Positions 8,145 through 21,408 of a DNA stretch of 48,182 bases are shown piece after piece. The DNA comes from Pseudomonadota bacterium (GTDB taxonomy: Bacteria; Pseudomonadota; Gammaproteobacteria; Xanthomonadales; Rhodanobacteraceae): assembly GCA_021805685.1 (NCBI GenBank), contig JAJZET010000081.1, positions 1-48,182 of the forward strand. Direction: 5' to 3'. Each line of letters starts with the position of its first letter. The first letter of the stretch is position 1. A model generated the notes under the pieces. That model did not search any database and was not told the origin of the DNA. It saw only the letters and a program-made list of their open reading frames with translations. A program made the position numbers and the translations under genes.

Positions 8145-9242
8145 GTGGGAGAGTTCGCCAGCCAGCGTCATGCCGCCCAGCCGGTGTCACCGGCGGTGCC
8201 GCACGGCGTGTTCGACCGGGCCGAGCCGTTCCTCGCCGCCGACGTGGGCGGTACCCACGCGCGGATCGGACTGGTGCGCGCCACGCCGGCCGGGCAGCCG
8301 CCGGTCAGCGTGCTGCATTACCACCGCTACTGCTGCGCCGACTGGGCCGACCTCGGTTCCGTGCTGCACGACTTCATGGCGCAGCTGCGGTCCGCCGGCC
8401 ATGCCGATCTCGCCGCGCGCGTGCGTCGCTGCGTGGTGGCCTGCGCCGGTGTGGTGCTGGACGACCGCATCGTCAACGACAACCTGCCCTGGCCGGTGTC
8501 CATCGGCGCGCTGCGCGAACAGCTCAAGCTGGCACAACTGGAAGTCATCAACGATTTCGAGGCAGTGACCTGGGCGACCCAGTTCCTCGCCACCGACGAG
8601 ACCCTGCCGGTGATCGACGTCGCCCAACCGGCGGCGCGCGGCCCGGTGCTGGTGATGGGCCCGGGCACCGGCCTGGGCTCGGCGGTGCTGTTGCCGCGCG
8701 CCGGCGGCCACGCGCAGGTGCTGCCGACCGAAGCCGGGCAGATCGCGCTGGCGCCAGGCAACGAGCGCGAAATCGAGATCCTGCGGGTGCTCGCGCGCGA
8801 CCGCGCCTACGTCTCCTGCGAGGACGTGCTGTCCGGTCCGGGCCTGCTCAACCTGTATCAAGCGCTGTGCGAATTGCGCGACTGCCCGGTGTCGCTGATG
8901 ACCCCGGCAGAAGTCACCGGCGCCGCGCTGGCCGGCCACGATGCCGCCGCCACGGAGACGCTGCAGGTGTTCTGCGGCCTGCTCGGCAGCTTCGCCGGCG
9001 ACCTGGCGATGCTGTACGGCGCCGGCGGCGGCGTGTTCCTCGCCGGCGGCATCCTGCCGCAGATCCACGGCTTCCTGCGCAGCAGCACGTTCGCCGAGCG
9101 CTACTTCAACAAGGGCGTGATGCGCGCCTGGCTGCAGAAGGTTCCCGTACGACTGATTGAGCACGGCCAGCTAGGTGTCATCGGCGCCGCCGGCTGGTTC
9201 CTGGAGGAGCGGCAGGGAGAACAGACCATGCCACCGCTCTAG
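8145..9242 (+). CDS. Glucokinase-family sugar kinase (possible N-acetylglucosamine kinase)
   Basis: ATP-dependent hexose kinase of the Glk family, 365 residues. The phosphate-1 motif LAADVGGTHARIG is at residues 30-42, the catalytic region EVINDFEAV at 133-141, the phosphate-2 loop GPGTGLG at 172-178, and LSGPGLLNLYQAL further on. In E. coli Glk the sugar is held by Asn99, Asp100, Glu157, His160 and Glu187. Here the corresponding stretch reads PTEAGQ, so the His position appears to be Gln199, a possible change of sugar specificity. Xanthomonas has Glk-like kinases acting on N-acetylglucosamine, and the GH20 neighbour favours that role (inference). The GTG start at 8145 is chosen because GGGGGAAA precedes it. 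An upstream ATG at 8049 would lie inside the operator. Confidence 0.85.
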   Translation: MGEFASQRHAAQPVSPAVPHGVFDRAEPFLAADVGGTHARIGLVRATPAGQPPVSVLHYHRYCCADWADLGSVLHDFMAQLRSAGHADLAARVRRCVVACAGVVLDDRIVNDNLPWPVSIGALREQLKLAQLEVINDFEAVTWATQFLATDETLPVIDVAQPAARGPVLVMGPGTGLGSAVLLPRAGGHAQVLPTEAGQIALAPGNEREIEILRVLARDRAYVSCEDVLSGPGLLNLYQALCELRDCPVSLMTPAEVTGAALAGHDAAATETLQVFCGLLGSFAGDLAMLYGAGGGVFLAGGILPQIHGFLRSSTFAERYFNKGVMRAWLQKVPVRLIEHGQLGVIGAAGWFLEERQGEQTMPPL

Positions 9243-9335
9243 CGACACGGCGCCGAACACCGCAACCGCAGTCAACCAAGCAAGTCAACACGACCCACGG
9301 TCACCGACCGATCCAGCCTCTGAGGGGAGGAAACC

Positions 9336-12242
9336 ATGAACCATCGCAAGACACTGCTTGCCGCGAGCATCGTCGCCGGCCTGTGCCTGTCCGTCGGCGC
9401 GTACGCGCAGGACGGCACGCAAACCCAGAACACCCAGAACGACACCACGGCGAACAAGAAGGAAGCCAAGCAGCTTTCGACCGTCGTCGTCACCGGCATC
9501 CGCAACAGCGAGGCGCTGTCGATCGACACCAAGCAGGCCGCCAATTCGCACGTCGAAGTGGTTTCGGCGGTGGACATCGGCAAGCTGCCGGCCAAGAACG
9601 TGGCCGACACCATCGCCCAGCTGCCTGGCGTGAACATCGCCGATGCGGCAGGCGCCGAAGGCGGCTTCGACGAGGCCGACCGCGCCAGCATCCGCGGCAG
9701 CGCGCCCTCGCTCACCCTGACCACCGTGAACGGCCACGGCATCGCCTCGGGCGACTGGTTCGTGCTCGGCGGCGGCGGCACCCGCAGCGTCAGCTACGCC
9801 ATGCTGCCTTCCGAAGTCGTCAGCCAGGTCGTGGTGCACAAGACCTCCGAGGCCAAGCTGCTCGAGGGCGGCGCCGCCGGCTCGATCGACATCATCACGC
9901 GCAAGCCACTCGAGTTCGCCAAGCCGCTCTCCGCCGAAGCCAGCGTGGGCGGCGTGTATTCCGACCTGCCCAGCACCACCAAGCCGCAGTTCAACGGCCT
10001 GGTGAACTGGAAGAACAGCGACAACACCTTCGGCATCCTGGGCCAGGTGTTCTACGAGGAACGCGAACTGCAGCGCGACGGCCAGGAAGTGCTGGGCTAC
10101 TCCTACCTCCCCGTCGGATCGGTGGCGGCCACCCAGCTCGGCCTCGGCCCGGCGTCCCCGGGCAGCACCAGCACGGGCGTGTTCTACCCCAACCTGCCGG
10201 GTGCCGCGCTGTTCACCCAGCAGCGCAAGCGCAAGGGCGCCTCGATCGACCTGGAATGGAAGCCGCTGGACAACCTGACGTTGAACCTCGACGGCTTCTA
10301 CTCGCACATGGACGCCACCGACTACAACCGCAACTACATGCTGCGCGCCCGCGACCAGCTGCCGAAGGACACGCTGACCAGCTACACGCTGTCCGGCAAC
10401 ATCCTTACCAGCGCCGCGATGGCCCCGAACAGCGCCATCTCGCAGGGCATCTACGACATGATCTCGCGTCCGGGCGAGAGCGAGTCCAGCCAGTACATCA
10501 CCCTCGATGCCGATTGGCAGGCGACCCAGAACCTGAACTTCAAGTTCCAGGGCGGCACCACCAAGGGCACCGGCAATACGCCGATCCAGAACGTGATGGA
10601 AATGGATACGGGCTACGGCCAGTCCGCCAGCTACGCCATGAACGGCATCGGCAAGCCGCTGAACTGGACGCTCGGTGGCAACAACAGCGCCTTCAACCCG
10701 GCCACGATGGGCCTCGACTGGATCTTCGGCGAGCAGGGCATCCACGTCACGGACAAGGAGAACTGGTTCCAGGCCGACGGCGAATACGACTTCGATGACG
10801 CCGGCGCGCTTTCCTCGCTGGAGTTCGGCGCACGCTACTCGCGCCACACGCATGACAGCCCGAACGACGTCGCGCAAGGCCCGAACTTTGCTTCGGCCGT
10901 GCAGTTCGGCCAGAACTCCACCATCTACCCGGCGGCCGGCGGCAACTATCCCAGCGGCTTTGCCAGCGATCTCGGCGTAGGCTCGATGCCGGGCAATATC
11001 TGGTACTGGACGCCGGCCCAGCTGGCGGCGCTGAACGCGGCATACGCCAATCGCGCTGTGACCGGCAACACCAGCTCGCGCCTGTACCCGAACGGCATGT
11101 ACTCGATGGTCGAGAAGAACGAGGCCGCGTACGTGCAGCTGAACTTCTCGGGCAGCAACTGGGGCGGCAACTTCGGCCTCCGCTATGTCGGCACCGACGA
11201 GAACGTGGGCTACACCAGCCCCTCCATCGTCGAGGCGGACCATAGCGCCGTCCAGTTGACCTCGGCGTTCTACCCGAACGGCTGGTACTGGAACTACTAC
11301 AAGCACCACTACGGCAAGCTGCTTCCCAGCTTCAACCTGAAGTTCAACCTCAACAACGACGGCAGCCTGCTGGCGCGCTTCGCCGCCTCGCAGACGCTGA
11401 CCCGGCAGGATTACGGCCAATTGGCTGGCTTCCTGAATCTCAACGACCCGGTGACGAGCAGTGCCATCGGTTCGGGCAGCGGTGCCAATCCCTACCTGAA
11501 GCCGCTGATCTCGACCAATTTCGATGCGTCGCTGGAATGGTACTTCGCCCCGCGCGGCCTGTTGTCGGCCAGCGTGTACGAGATGGATCTCAACAACTAC
11601 TACGACTACGGCGCGGTCACCCAGACCTACCTCAACAACTACCTGACCTACAACAAGGTCAACAATCCCAGCGGTACGCCCATCTACAGCCAGTACCTGG
11701 TCAGCGTGCCGGTCAACGTCAATGGCACCCTGAAGGGCGTGGAACTGAACTGGGTGCAGCCGATCGGCGACCACTTCGGCACCCAGGTGAACTACACCTA
11801 CGCGAACGGCCACTCCACCGGCGGTACCCTGCTGTACAACACGGACGGCACGCTGGCGAACAACCGTGCCGCCGGCAACCGCCCGCTGTACGGCACGTCG
11901 CGTGACACGGTCAACGTGTCCGGGTTCTTCGAGAATGCACACTGGAACGCGCGCATCAACTACACGTACCGCTCGGCGTTCTACGACGGCATGATGACCA
12001 ACTCCGGCGCCGGCCTGCCGCTGCTGCCGTACTGGCAGGCGGGCACAGGCTACCTGTCGGCATCGCTGGGCTACACGCTCAACGACCACGTCAGCTTCTC
12101 GTTCGACGCGATGAACCTCAACAACCCGAAGCTGCGCTACTACATCGACGGCGCGCAGGCCGGCCTGGGCTTCAACAAGGCGCCCGAAGCGTTCTACGTC
12201 AATGGTCGCCAGTACTACCTGACGGCGAACTTCAAGTTCTGA
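9336..12242 (+). CDS. TonB-dependent outer-membrane receptor, probable carbohydrate uptake
   Basis: A 968-residue receptor. The signal peptide (residues 1-24, cut after AYA) is followed by a Gln/Asn/Thr-rich linker, the TonB-box-like STVVVTGIR at about 48-56, and a plug domain (LPAKNVADTIAQLPGVNI, ASIRGSAP, EGGAAGSIDIITRKPL). A long beta-barrel, rich in aromatic and Asn residues, ends in Phe (TANFKF), the usual outer-membrane assembly signal. The plug sequence is of the Xanthomonas/Caulobacter carbohydrate-utilisation type. It starts with a strong GGGGAGGAAACC ribosome site 93 bp after the kinase, so both are probably in one operon. Active import of chitin- or glycan-derived oligosaccharides is inferred from its neighbours. 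Confidence 0.93.
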   Translation: MNHRKTLLAASIVAGLCLSVGAYAQDGTQTQNTQNDTTANKKEAKQLSTVVVTGIRNSEALSIDTKQAANSHVEVVSAVDIGKLPAKNVADTIAQLPGVNIADAAGAEGGFDEADRASIRGSAPSLTLTTVNGHGIASGDWFVLGGGGTRSVSYAMLPSEVVSQVVVHKTSEAKLLEGGAAGSIDIITRKPLEFAKPLSAEASVGGVYSDLPSTTKPQFNGLVNWKNSDNTFGILGQVFYEERELQRDGQEVLGYSYLPVGSVAATQLGLGPASPGSTSTGVFYPNLPGAALFTQQRKRKGASIDLEWKPLDNLTLNLDGFYSHMDATDYNRNYMLRARDQLPKDTLTSYTLSGNILTSAAMAPNSAISQGIYDMISRPGESESSQYITLDADWQATQNLNFKFQGGTTKGTGNTPIQNVMEMDTGYGQSASYAMNGIGKPLNWTLGGNNSAFNPATMGLDWIFGEQGIHVTDKENWFQADGEYDFDDAGALSSLEFGARYSRHTHDSPNDVAQGPNFASAVQFGQNSTIYPAAGGNYPSGFASDLGVGSMPGNIWYWTPAQLAALNAAYANRAVTGNTSSRLYPNGMYSMVEKNEAAYVQLNFSGSNWGGNFGLRYVGTDENVGYTSPSIVEADHSAVQLTSAFYPNGWYWNYYKHHYGKLLPSFNLKFNLNNDGSLLARFAASQTLTRQDYGQLAGFLNLNDPVTSSAIGSGSGANPYLKPLISTNFDASLEWYFAPRGLLSASVYEMDLNNYYDYGAVTQTYLNNYLTYNKVNNPSGTPIYSQYLVSVPVNVNGTLKGVELNWVQPIGDHFGTQVNYTYANGHSTGGTLLYNTDGTLANNRAAGNRPLYGTSRDTVNVSGFFENAHWNARINYTYRSAFYDGMMTNSGAGLPLLPYWQAGTGYLSASLGYTLNDHVSFSFDAMNLNNPKLRYYIDGAQAGLGFNKAPEAFYVNGRQYYLTANFKF

Positions 12243-12297
12243 TCCACCGTTTCACCGCGACAATCCGCGGGCCACGGACGGCCCGCACTCTCCCCGA

Positions 12298-12332
12298 ACG
12301 GGCCCGGCTCCACCTTGCGGGCCCGTCTTTTT
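12298..12332 (+). terminator. Rho-independent terminator after the TonB receptor
   Basis: ACGGGCCCG (12298-12306) pairs perfectly with CGGGCCCGT (12318-12326) across an 11-nt loop and is followed by CTTTTT. This is one of only two hairpins in the window with a clear T-run. It should separate the receptor transcript from the GH20 gene. Confidence 0.9.
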
Positions 12333-12373
12333 GTCCGGGGTAGCCATGGAGATGGCATGCTCGGTTTGATGAG

Positions 12374-12398
12374 CCCGTTTCCAGTGCATGGAAGCGGG
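12374..12398 (+). promoter_or_regulatory. Strong hairpin in the GH20 leader region
   Basis: CCCGTTTCCA (12374-12383) pairs with TGGAAGCGGG (12389-12398), ten pairs including one G-T, with loop GTGCA. A smaller hairpin (GGGTG/CACCC) overlaps its right arm, so the two could be alternatives. The position is 34 bp before the GH20 start. Function unknown: leader structure, operator or terminator remnant. Confidence 0.4.
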
Positions 12399-12431
12399 TG
12401 ATGTTGCACCCGATGCCCGCAGGAGTTGCCG

Positions 12432-14750
12432 ATGAAACGCCTTGTCTCGTTGTCCCGTGCCTGCCTGCTGCTCGCGCTTGCGCTGCTGCCCCTGCGGGCG
12501 GCGATGGCGGGCGAGGCGTCCCGGCCCTCGTTGATTCCGCTGCCGGCGCAACTCGCGCTGCACCATGGCGGCTTCGTCGTCGATGCGAACACGCCCATCG
12601 TGCTGGCCGACCAGCATGCCTCGACGCGACAGACGGCGGACTACCTGATCGGCCTCGTGGCGCGTACCCGCGGCCTGCACCTGCATGTTGCGGACGACGC
12701 CAAGGCTGCCCACGCGATCGTGCTGCAGCGCGACCCGCAGGCGCCGGTGGCGCAGGCCGAGGGCTATGCGCTGGACGTCACGCCGCAGGGCATCCGCGTC
12801 ACCGCGCGCGACGCCGCCGGCCTGTTCCACGGCGCGGTCACGCTGGCCCAACTGCTGACGCCCGACGCGAAGCAGGGGGCGGTGGACGTCCACGCGCTGT
12901 CCATCCGCGACTGGCCGCGCTTCGCCTGGCGCGGCCTGATGCTGGATTCCGCGCGCCACTTCCAGAGCGTGGCCGACGTCGAGAAGCTGATCGACCAGAT
13001 GGCCCAGCTCAAGCTCGACGTGTTGCACTGGCATCTCACCGACGACCAGGGCTGGCGCATCGAGATCAAGCGCTATCCCGAACTGACGAACATCGGCGCG
13101 TGGCGTACGCCGCCCGGCGCCGGCCATGACGGCGAGCCGAAACGCTACGGCGGCTACTACACGCAACGGCAGATCCGCGCCGTGGTGGCCTACGCCGCCG
13201 CGCGCCACGTCACCATCGTCCCCGAGATCGACATGCCCGGCCATGCCCAAGCCGCGGTGGCGTCCTACCCGCAGATCGGCGTGACGGGGAAGCGCCCGCA
13301 GGTGTCCACCGACTGGGGCGTGAATCCCTGGCTGTACAACGTCAACGACGACACCTTCACCTTCATCGACAACGTGCTCGACGAGGTGATGGCGCTGTTC
13401 CCGTCGACATACATCCACGTGGGCGGCGACGAGGCGATCAAGGACCAGTGGAAGGCCTCGCCCGCCGTGCAGGCGAAAATGCGCCAGCTCGGCATCACCG
13501 ACGAGGACGCGCTGCAGGGCTGGTTCATCGGCCGCATCGGCCAGTACCTCGAAAAGCACGGGCGCAAGCTGATCGGCTGGGACGAGATCCTCGAAGGCGA
13601 CAACCTGCCCGCCGACGCCACCGTGATGTCCTGGCGCGGCACCGACGGCGCGATCAAGGCGGCGCTGCTCGGCCACGACGTGGTGATGTCGCCCTCGCCC
13701 GAGTTGTACTTCGACCATGTGCAGAGCAACCTCGCCGACGACTATGCCGGCCGCCTCGGCGTGGAATCGCTGAAGGACGTCTATGGGTTCCAGGCCGTGC
13801 CCGGCGTGCTCAACGCCGCACAGGCGAAGCACGTGCTGGGTTTGCAGGCCAACGTGTGGACGGAGCACATGCCCACCTTCGCGCACGTGGAGCATGCGGT
13901 ATTCCCGCGCCTCGACGCCTTGAGCGAGGTGGCATGGTCGCCCGCCGCCAGCCACGACTGGCCCAGCTTCCTCGCGCGCCTGCCAGCGCAGCTGCAGCGG
14001 TACCGTGCGCAGCACGTCGCCGTGGCCGACGACGCCTTCGCGGTACGCATCGGCACCGACCGCAACCTGGCGCTGGCCACCGGCAAGGCCACGGTGACGC
14101 TGTCGGACCAGGCCGGCTTCGGCGTCATCCGCTACACGCTGGACGGTAGCGTTCCCACCCCGGCGTCGCCGCGCTACGTCGCGCCGTTCGAGGTGACGCT
14201 GCCGGCCACCGTACGCGCCGCCAGCTTCGCCGCCGACGGCAGCGCGCTGGCCGCCGCGCGCGAGCGCACGCTGGATCGCGCCGCCCTGCTCAGCCTGCCC
14301 GGCACGGAGCTGGCCAATTGTGCCGGCAGCGATTTCCGCCTGCGCCTGCAACCCACGCCGGATGCCACCAGCACGCAGCCTGTGTATGCGGTGAACATCT
14401 TCGACGATTGCCAGCAGTTCCCCCCCACGCTGATGGACGGCGTCACCGCCATCCACGTCGATGCGGTGCGGTTGCCGCGCAATTTCGCGCTGGCGCACGA
14501 GCAGAAACTGGTGGTGTCGCGCCCGCACGCCACACCGTTCGGCGAGCTGGTGGCGCATGCCGACGATTGCGCCGGCAGGGTACTGGCCAGCATGCCGCTG
14601 CCCGATCCCGCGCACAGCCCGAGCACGTTCAAGCTGGATGCAAGGCTGCCCGCGCAAAGCGGCGTGCACGCGATCTGCCTGCTTTACACCGCGCCCGTGG
14701 ATGGGCCGCTGTACGCGATCGGCCGCGTTGCGCTGCACGCCGGCCGCTGA
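12432..14750 (+). CDS. Beta-N-acetylhexosaminidase, glycoside hydrolase family 20
   Basis: Releases terminal N-acetylglucosamine or N-acetylgalactosamine from chitooligosaccharides and glycans by substrate-assisted catalysis. It has 772 residues with a signal peptide cut near AMA (26), so it is periplasmic or exported. An N-terminal GH20b domain precedes the TIM barrel beginning RFAWRGLMLDSARHF. LHWHLTDDQGWR, PEIDMPGHA and the catalytic pair Asp333-Glu334 in HVGGDE are all intact. After the barrel comes a chitobiase-type C-terminal domain (VIRYTLDGSVPTPASPRY), then an unassigned beta-rich end with several Cys residues. The start ATG at 12432 has AGGAG six bases upstream. It lies behind a terminator, so it may have its own promoter, but it belongs functionally to the sugar locus. 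Confidence 0.93.
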   Translation: MKRLVSLSRACLLLALALLPLRAAMAGEASRPSLIPLPAQLALHHGGFVVDANTPIVLADQHASTRQTADYLIGLVARTRGLHLHVADDAKAAHAIVLQRDPQAPVAQAEGYALDVTPQGIRVTARDAAGLFHGAVTLAQLLTPDAKQGAVDVHALSIRDWPRFAWRGLMLDSARHFQSVADVEKLIDQMAQLKLDVLHWHLTDDQGWRIEIKRYPELTNIGAWRTPPGAGHDGEPKRYGGYYTQRQIRAVVAYAAARHVTIVPEIDMPGHAQAAVASYPQIGVTGKRPQVSTDWGVNPWLYNVNDDTFTFIDNVLDEVMALFPSTYIHVGGDEAIKDQWKASPAVQAKMRQLGITDEDALQGWFIGRIGQYLEKHGRKLIGWDEILEGDNLPADATVMSWRGTDGAIKAALLGHDVVMSPSPELYFDHVQSNLADDYAGRLGVESLKDVYGFQAVPGVLNAAQAKHVLGLQANVWTEHMPTFAHVEHAVFPRLDALSEVAWSPAASHDWPSFLARLPAQLQRYRAQHVAVADDAFAVRIGTDRNLALATGKATVTLSDQAGFGVIRYTLDGSVPTPASPRYVAPFEVTLPATVRAASFAADGSALAAARERTLDRAALLSLPGTELANCAGSDFRLRLQPTPDATSTQPVYAVNIFDDCQQFPPTLMDGVTAIHVDAVRLPRNFALAHEQKLVVSRPHATPFGELVAHADDCAGRVLASMPLPDPAHSPSTFKLDARLPAQSGVHAICLLYTAPVDGPLYAIGRVALHAGR

Positions 14751-14829
14751 ACCACCGGCGGCAGGGATACCGCTTCGCTCGGCGCCGGGGTGACCGGCCG
14801 GCATCGCGCACCGGCTGCCGGCGCGGCGA

Positions 14830-19158
<4,329 letters not shown>

Positions 19159-19323
19159 GCAGGCAGGGTGCGATGGCCTCGGGGACTCCCGATTCTACGC
19201 GCACCGGTTTGCCCGCAAATCGCCATGCACGCCGGTGCGCCGCCATGCCAAGATGCGCCTTGCCGCCGCTCGCGAGGATGCCGAGGGGAGTCCGCAGGCT
19301 GCGCGCTCATGCGAAGGAAACGT

Positions 19324-21333
19324 ATGCGTACTCGATGCGATGGGGTGATCCGCCGTCTCCGCCGGGTCGGCATGCTGGTGCTGGTGTCGGCATGGGGTGT
19401 GGCGACGGCGCATGCGGCCAGCCTCGATGCCGCGCTGCTGCCGACGATCCAGTCGGCCACCTTCGAGGTGGTGCAGGCCAAGCCGGCCAGCGATCCGCTG
19501 AGCTACGAGAAACCGCTGCCGCTGGACCTGCTTCCCTACCAGGAGCGTACCGACAAGTACTACTCCATCGGCACCGCGTTTTCGATCGGCCACGGCCGCT
19601 ACGTGACGGCGGGCCACGTGCTGATGGCCGGGCTGGACAGCCTGTGGGGGCCGCCCGAGCTGCGCGACGGCGCCGGCCACGTCTACCCGATCGCCAGGAT
19701 CGAGAAATTTTCGCTGCGCCAGGACTTCGTGGTGTTCACGCTGGCGCGCCAGCCGGCCGGCGACGTCGCGCTGGCGATCGACCGCACGCCCGCGCTCAAC
19801 CAGGTGGTCTATGCGGTGGGCAATGCGCTGGGCACCGGCGTGGTGATCCGCGACGGCCTGTACACCTCCGACACGCCGGAGGCGCAGGACGGCGCCTGGA
19901 AGTGGATGCGCTTCTCCGCCGCCGCCTCGCCCGGCAACAGCGGCGGCCCGCTGCTGGACAAGGACGGCAAGGTCATCGGCGTGGTGCTGATGAAGTCGGC
20001 CAACGAGAACCTCAACTACGCGCTGCCGATCCGCGAGGTGCTCGACGCCCCGGACGGCAAGGCCGTGATGGATACGCGCGTCAACTACCGGATCGACCTG
20101 TTCGACACGGTGCAGAACGGGCAGCTCAAGACCGGTTTCGCCCTGCCCGAAAGCCTCGCCAGTTTCTATCGCGACTACCAGACACGCTTCGACGCAAACG
20201 AGGACGGCCTGCAGAAGGCGTTGCTGGACCACGAGTCCGCCCGGCTGTTCCCGAACGGCGCGGGTTCGGCACGGCTGCTGCACGAGCAGGTGGCGATCAG
20301 CAGCTTCCCGTCGCTGATCGTGCGCGGCAGCAATGGCGAATGGGGACGCACCAACACCCAGTCGCGCTACTTCGCGCTGGACGGCAACGGCTACGTGCGC
20401 GTCGGTGCGGCCGGGCACGACGCGTTGATCCGCATCCGCCGCCCCGACGGGATGGATGCGGCGAAGTTCTACGGCGATGCGCAGGTACCGATGGACCTGC
20501 TGGCGCGCACCGGGCTGTTCCAGCGCACGGTGGCCAGCGAGAAGATCACGATCACCTCGCTCGGCAAGCCGACGCTGGAATCGACGCACGTCGACCGCTG
20601 GCAGCGCCCCTGGCGCATCGCCGTCTGGCCGCTGCCCTACGCCAACGCCCTCGTGGTGACGTATTCCCTGCCGGTGCCGGACGGTTGCCTGATGATGGTG
20701 CGTTTCGTGCCGCCGGCCGGCCTGCATGACGCGAGGCTGGACCTCGACGAGCTCAGCAGCTTCGTCTACGCCACCTACCAGGGCACGCTGGCGCAATGGA
20801 AGGAGTTCCTCGGCGACCGCGCGCTGCAGCCGGCGGCGTTCCGCAACATCCGCATCGGCTACGACTACGGCCGGCGCTTCAGCTATGCCTCGCAGCGGGT
20901 GGCCTTCTCGTATCCTTCCTCGTTGCAGCCGGTCAAGCCGGGCAACCTGCTGCAGCTGGGCTTCCAGTTCTTCCTCGACGGCGGCAAGCCGGTGTGGGAC
21001 GTGGCGGCCGTGAATGTCTGGAAGACCCAGGCCAGCGACGACCAGGACGAGGTGAACGTGCAGCGCCATGCCGCACCGCCGTCCGGACTGGACGAGGACA
21101 TGAGCAGTCGCTGGCGCAAGCTGGTCGGGCGCGAATACCCCTACAACGCCGTGGCCAATGCCGAGAATGGCCAGATGAGCATCGATGCGGTGGCGCCGTC
21201 CGGGGCCGCCGGCAGCCGGGCGTCCTCGGTGCTGTACACCGCCTTCTACGGGGCCACCGGCACGCGGGCCCAGGACTTCATGAAGGGCAAGCTCGACCTG
21301 CTGACGAAAGACCTGCAGGTGATGGAGCATTGA
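19324..21333 (+). CDS. Secreted trypsin-like serine protease with long unknown C-terminal region
   Basis: 669 residues. A basic N-terminus and hydrophobic core (GMLVLVSAWGVATAHA) form a signal peptide cut near residue 31. The chymotrypsin-fold triad is visible: His98 in YVTAGHVL, Asp134 in LRQDFVVF, Ser206 in SPGNSGGP. The protease domain ends near residue 245. No PDZ domain follows, unlike DegP. The remaining roughly 420 residues are a beta-rich region I do not recognise, including FPSLIVRGSNGEWGRTNT and a lipid-modifier-like FYGATGTRAQDFMKGK. The start ATG at 19324 is preferred because AAGGAA lies five bases before it. An upstream in-frame ATG at 19309 is weaker. The next gene, a lipase-like hydrolase, starts 75 bp downstream in the same direction. 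Confidence 0.85.
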   Translation: MRTRCDGVIRRLRRVGMLVLVSAWGVATAHAASLDAALLPTIQSATFEVVQAKPASDPLSYEKPLPLDLLPYQERTDKYYSIGTAFSIGHGRYVTAGHVLMAGLDSLWGPPELRDGAGHVYPIARIEKFSLRQDFVVFTLARQPAGDVALAIDRTPALNQVVYAVGNALGTGVVIRDGLYTSDTPEAQDGAWKWMRFSAAASPGNSGGPLLDKDGKVIGVVLMKSANENLNYALPIREVLDAPDGKAVMDTRVNYRIDLFDTVQNGQLKTGFALPESLASFYRDYQTRFDANEDGLQKALLDHESARLFPNGAGSARLLHEQVAISSFPSLIVRGSNGEWGRTNTQSRYFALDGNGYVRVGAAGHDALIRIRRPDGMDAAKFYGDAQVPMDLLARTGLFQRTVASEKITITSLGKPTLESTHVDRWQRPWRIAVWPLPYANALVVTYSLPVPDGCLMMVRFVPPAGLHDARLDLDELSSFVYATYQGTLAQWKEFLGDRALQPAAFRNIRIGYDYGRRFSYASQRVAFSYPSSLQPVKPGNLLQLGFQFFLDGGKPVWDVAAVNVWKTQASDDQDEVNVQRHAAPPSGLDEDMSSRWRKLVGREYPYNAVANAENGQMSIDAVAPSGAAGSRASSVLYTAFYGATGTRAQDFMKGKLDLLTKDLQVMEH

Positions 21334-21408
21334 CCGGCAGGCATGGCGGCTCGCGGACCGGCGCGCGCCGCGGGGTGCCGCCCCGCATTCGATGATGGAA
21401 AGACCAGC

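Noticed and set aside
9285-12089. A 934-codon minus-strand frame over the TonB receptor
   Set aside because: Val/Arg/Gln-rich shadow of the receptor gene, with no domain and no ribosome site.
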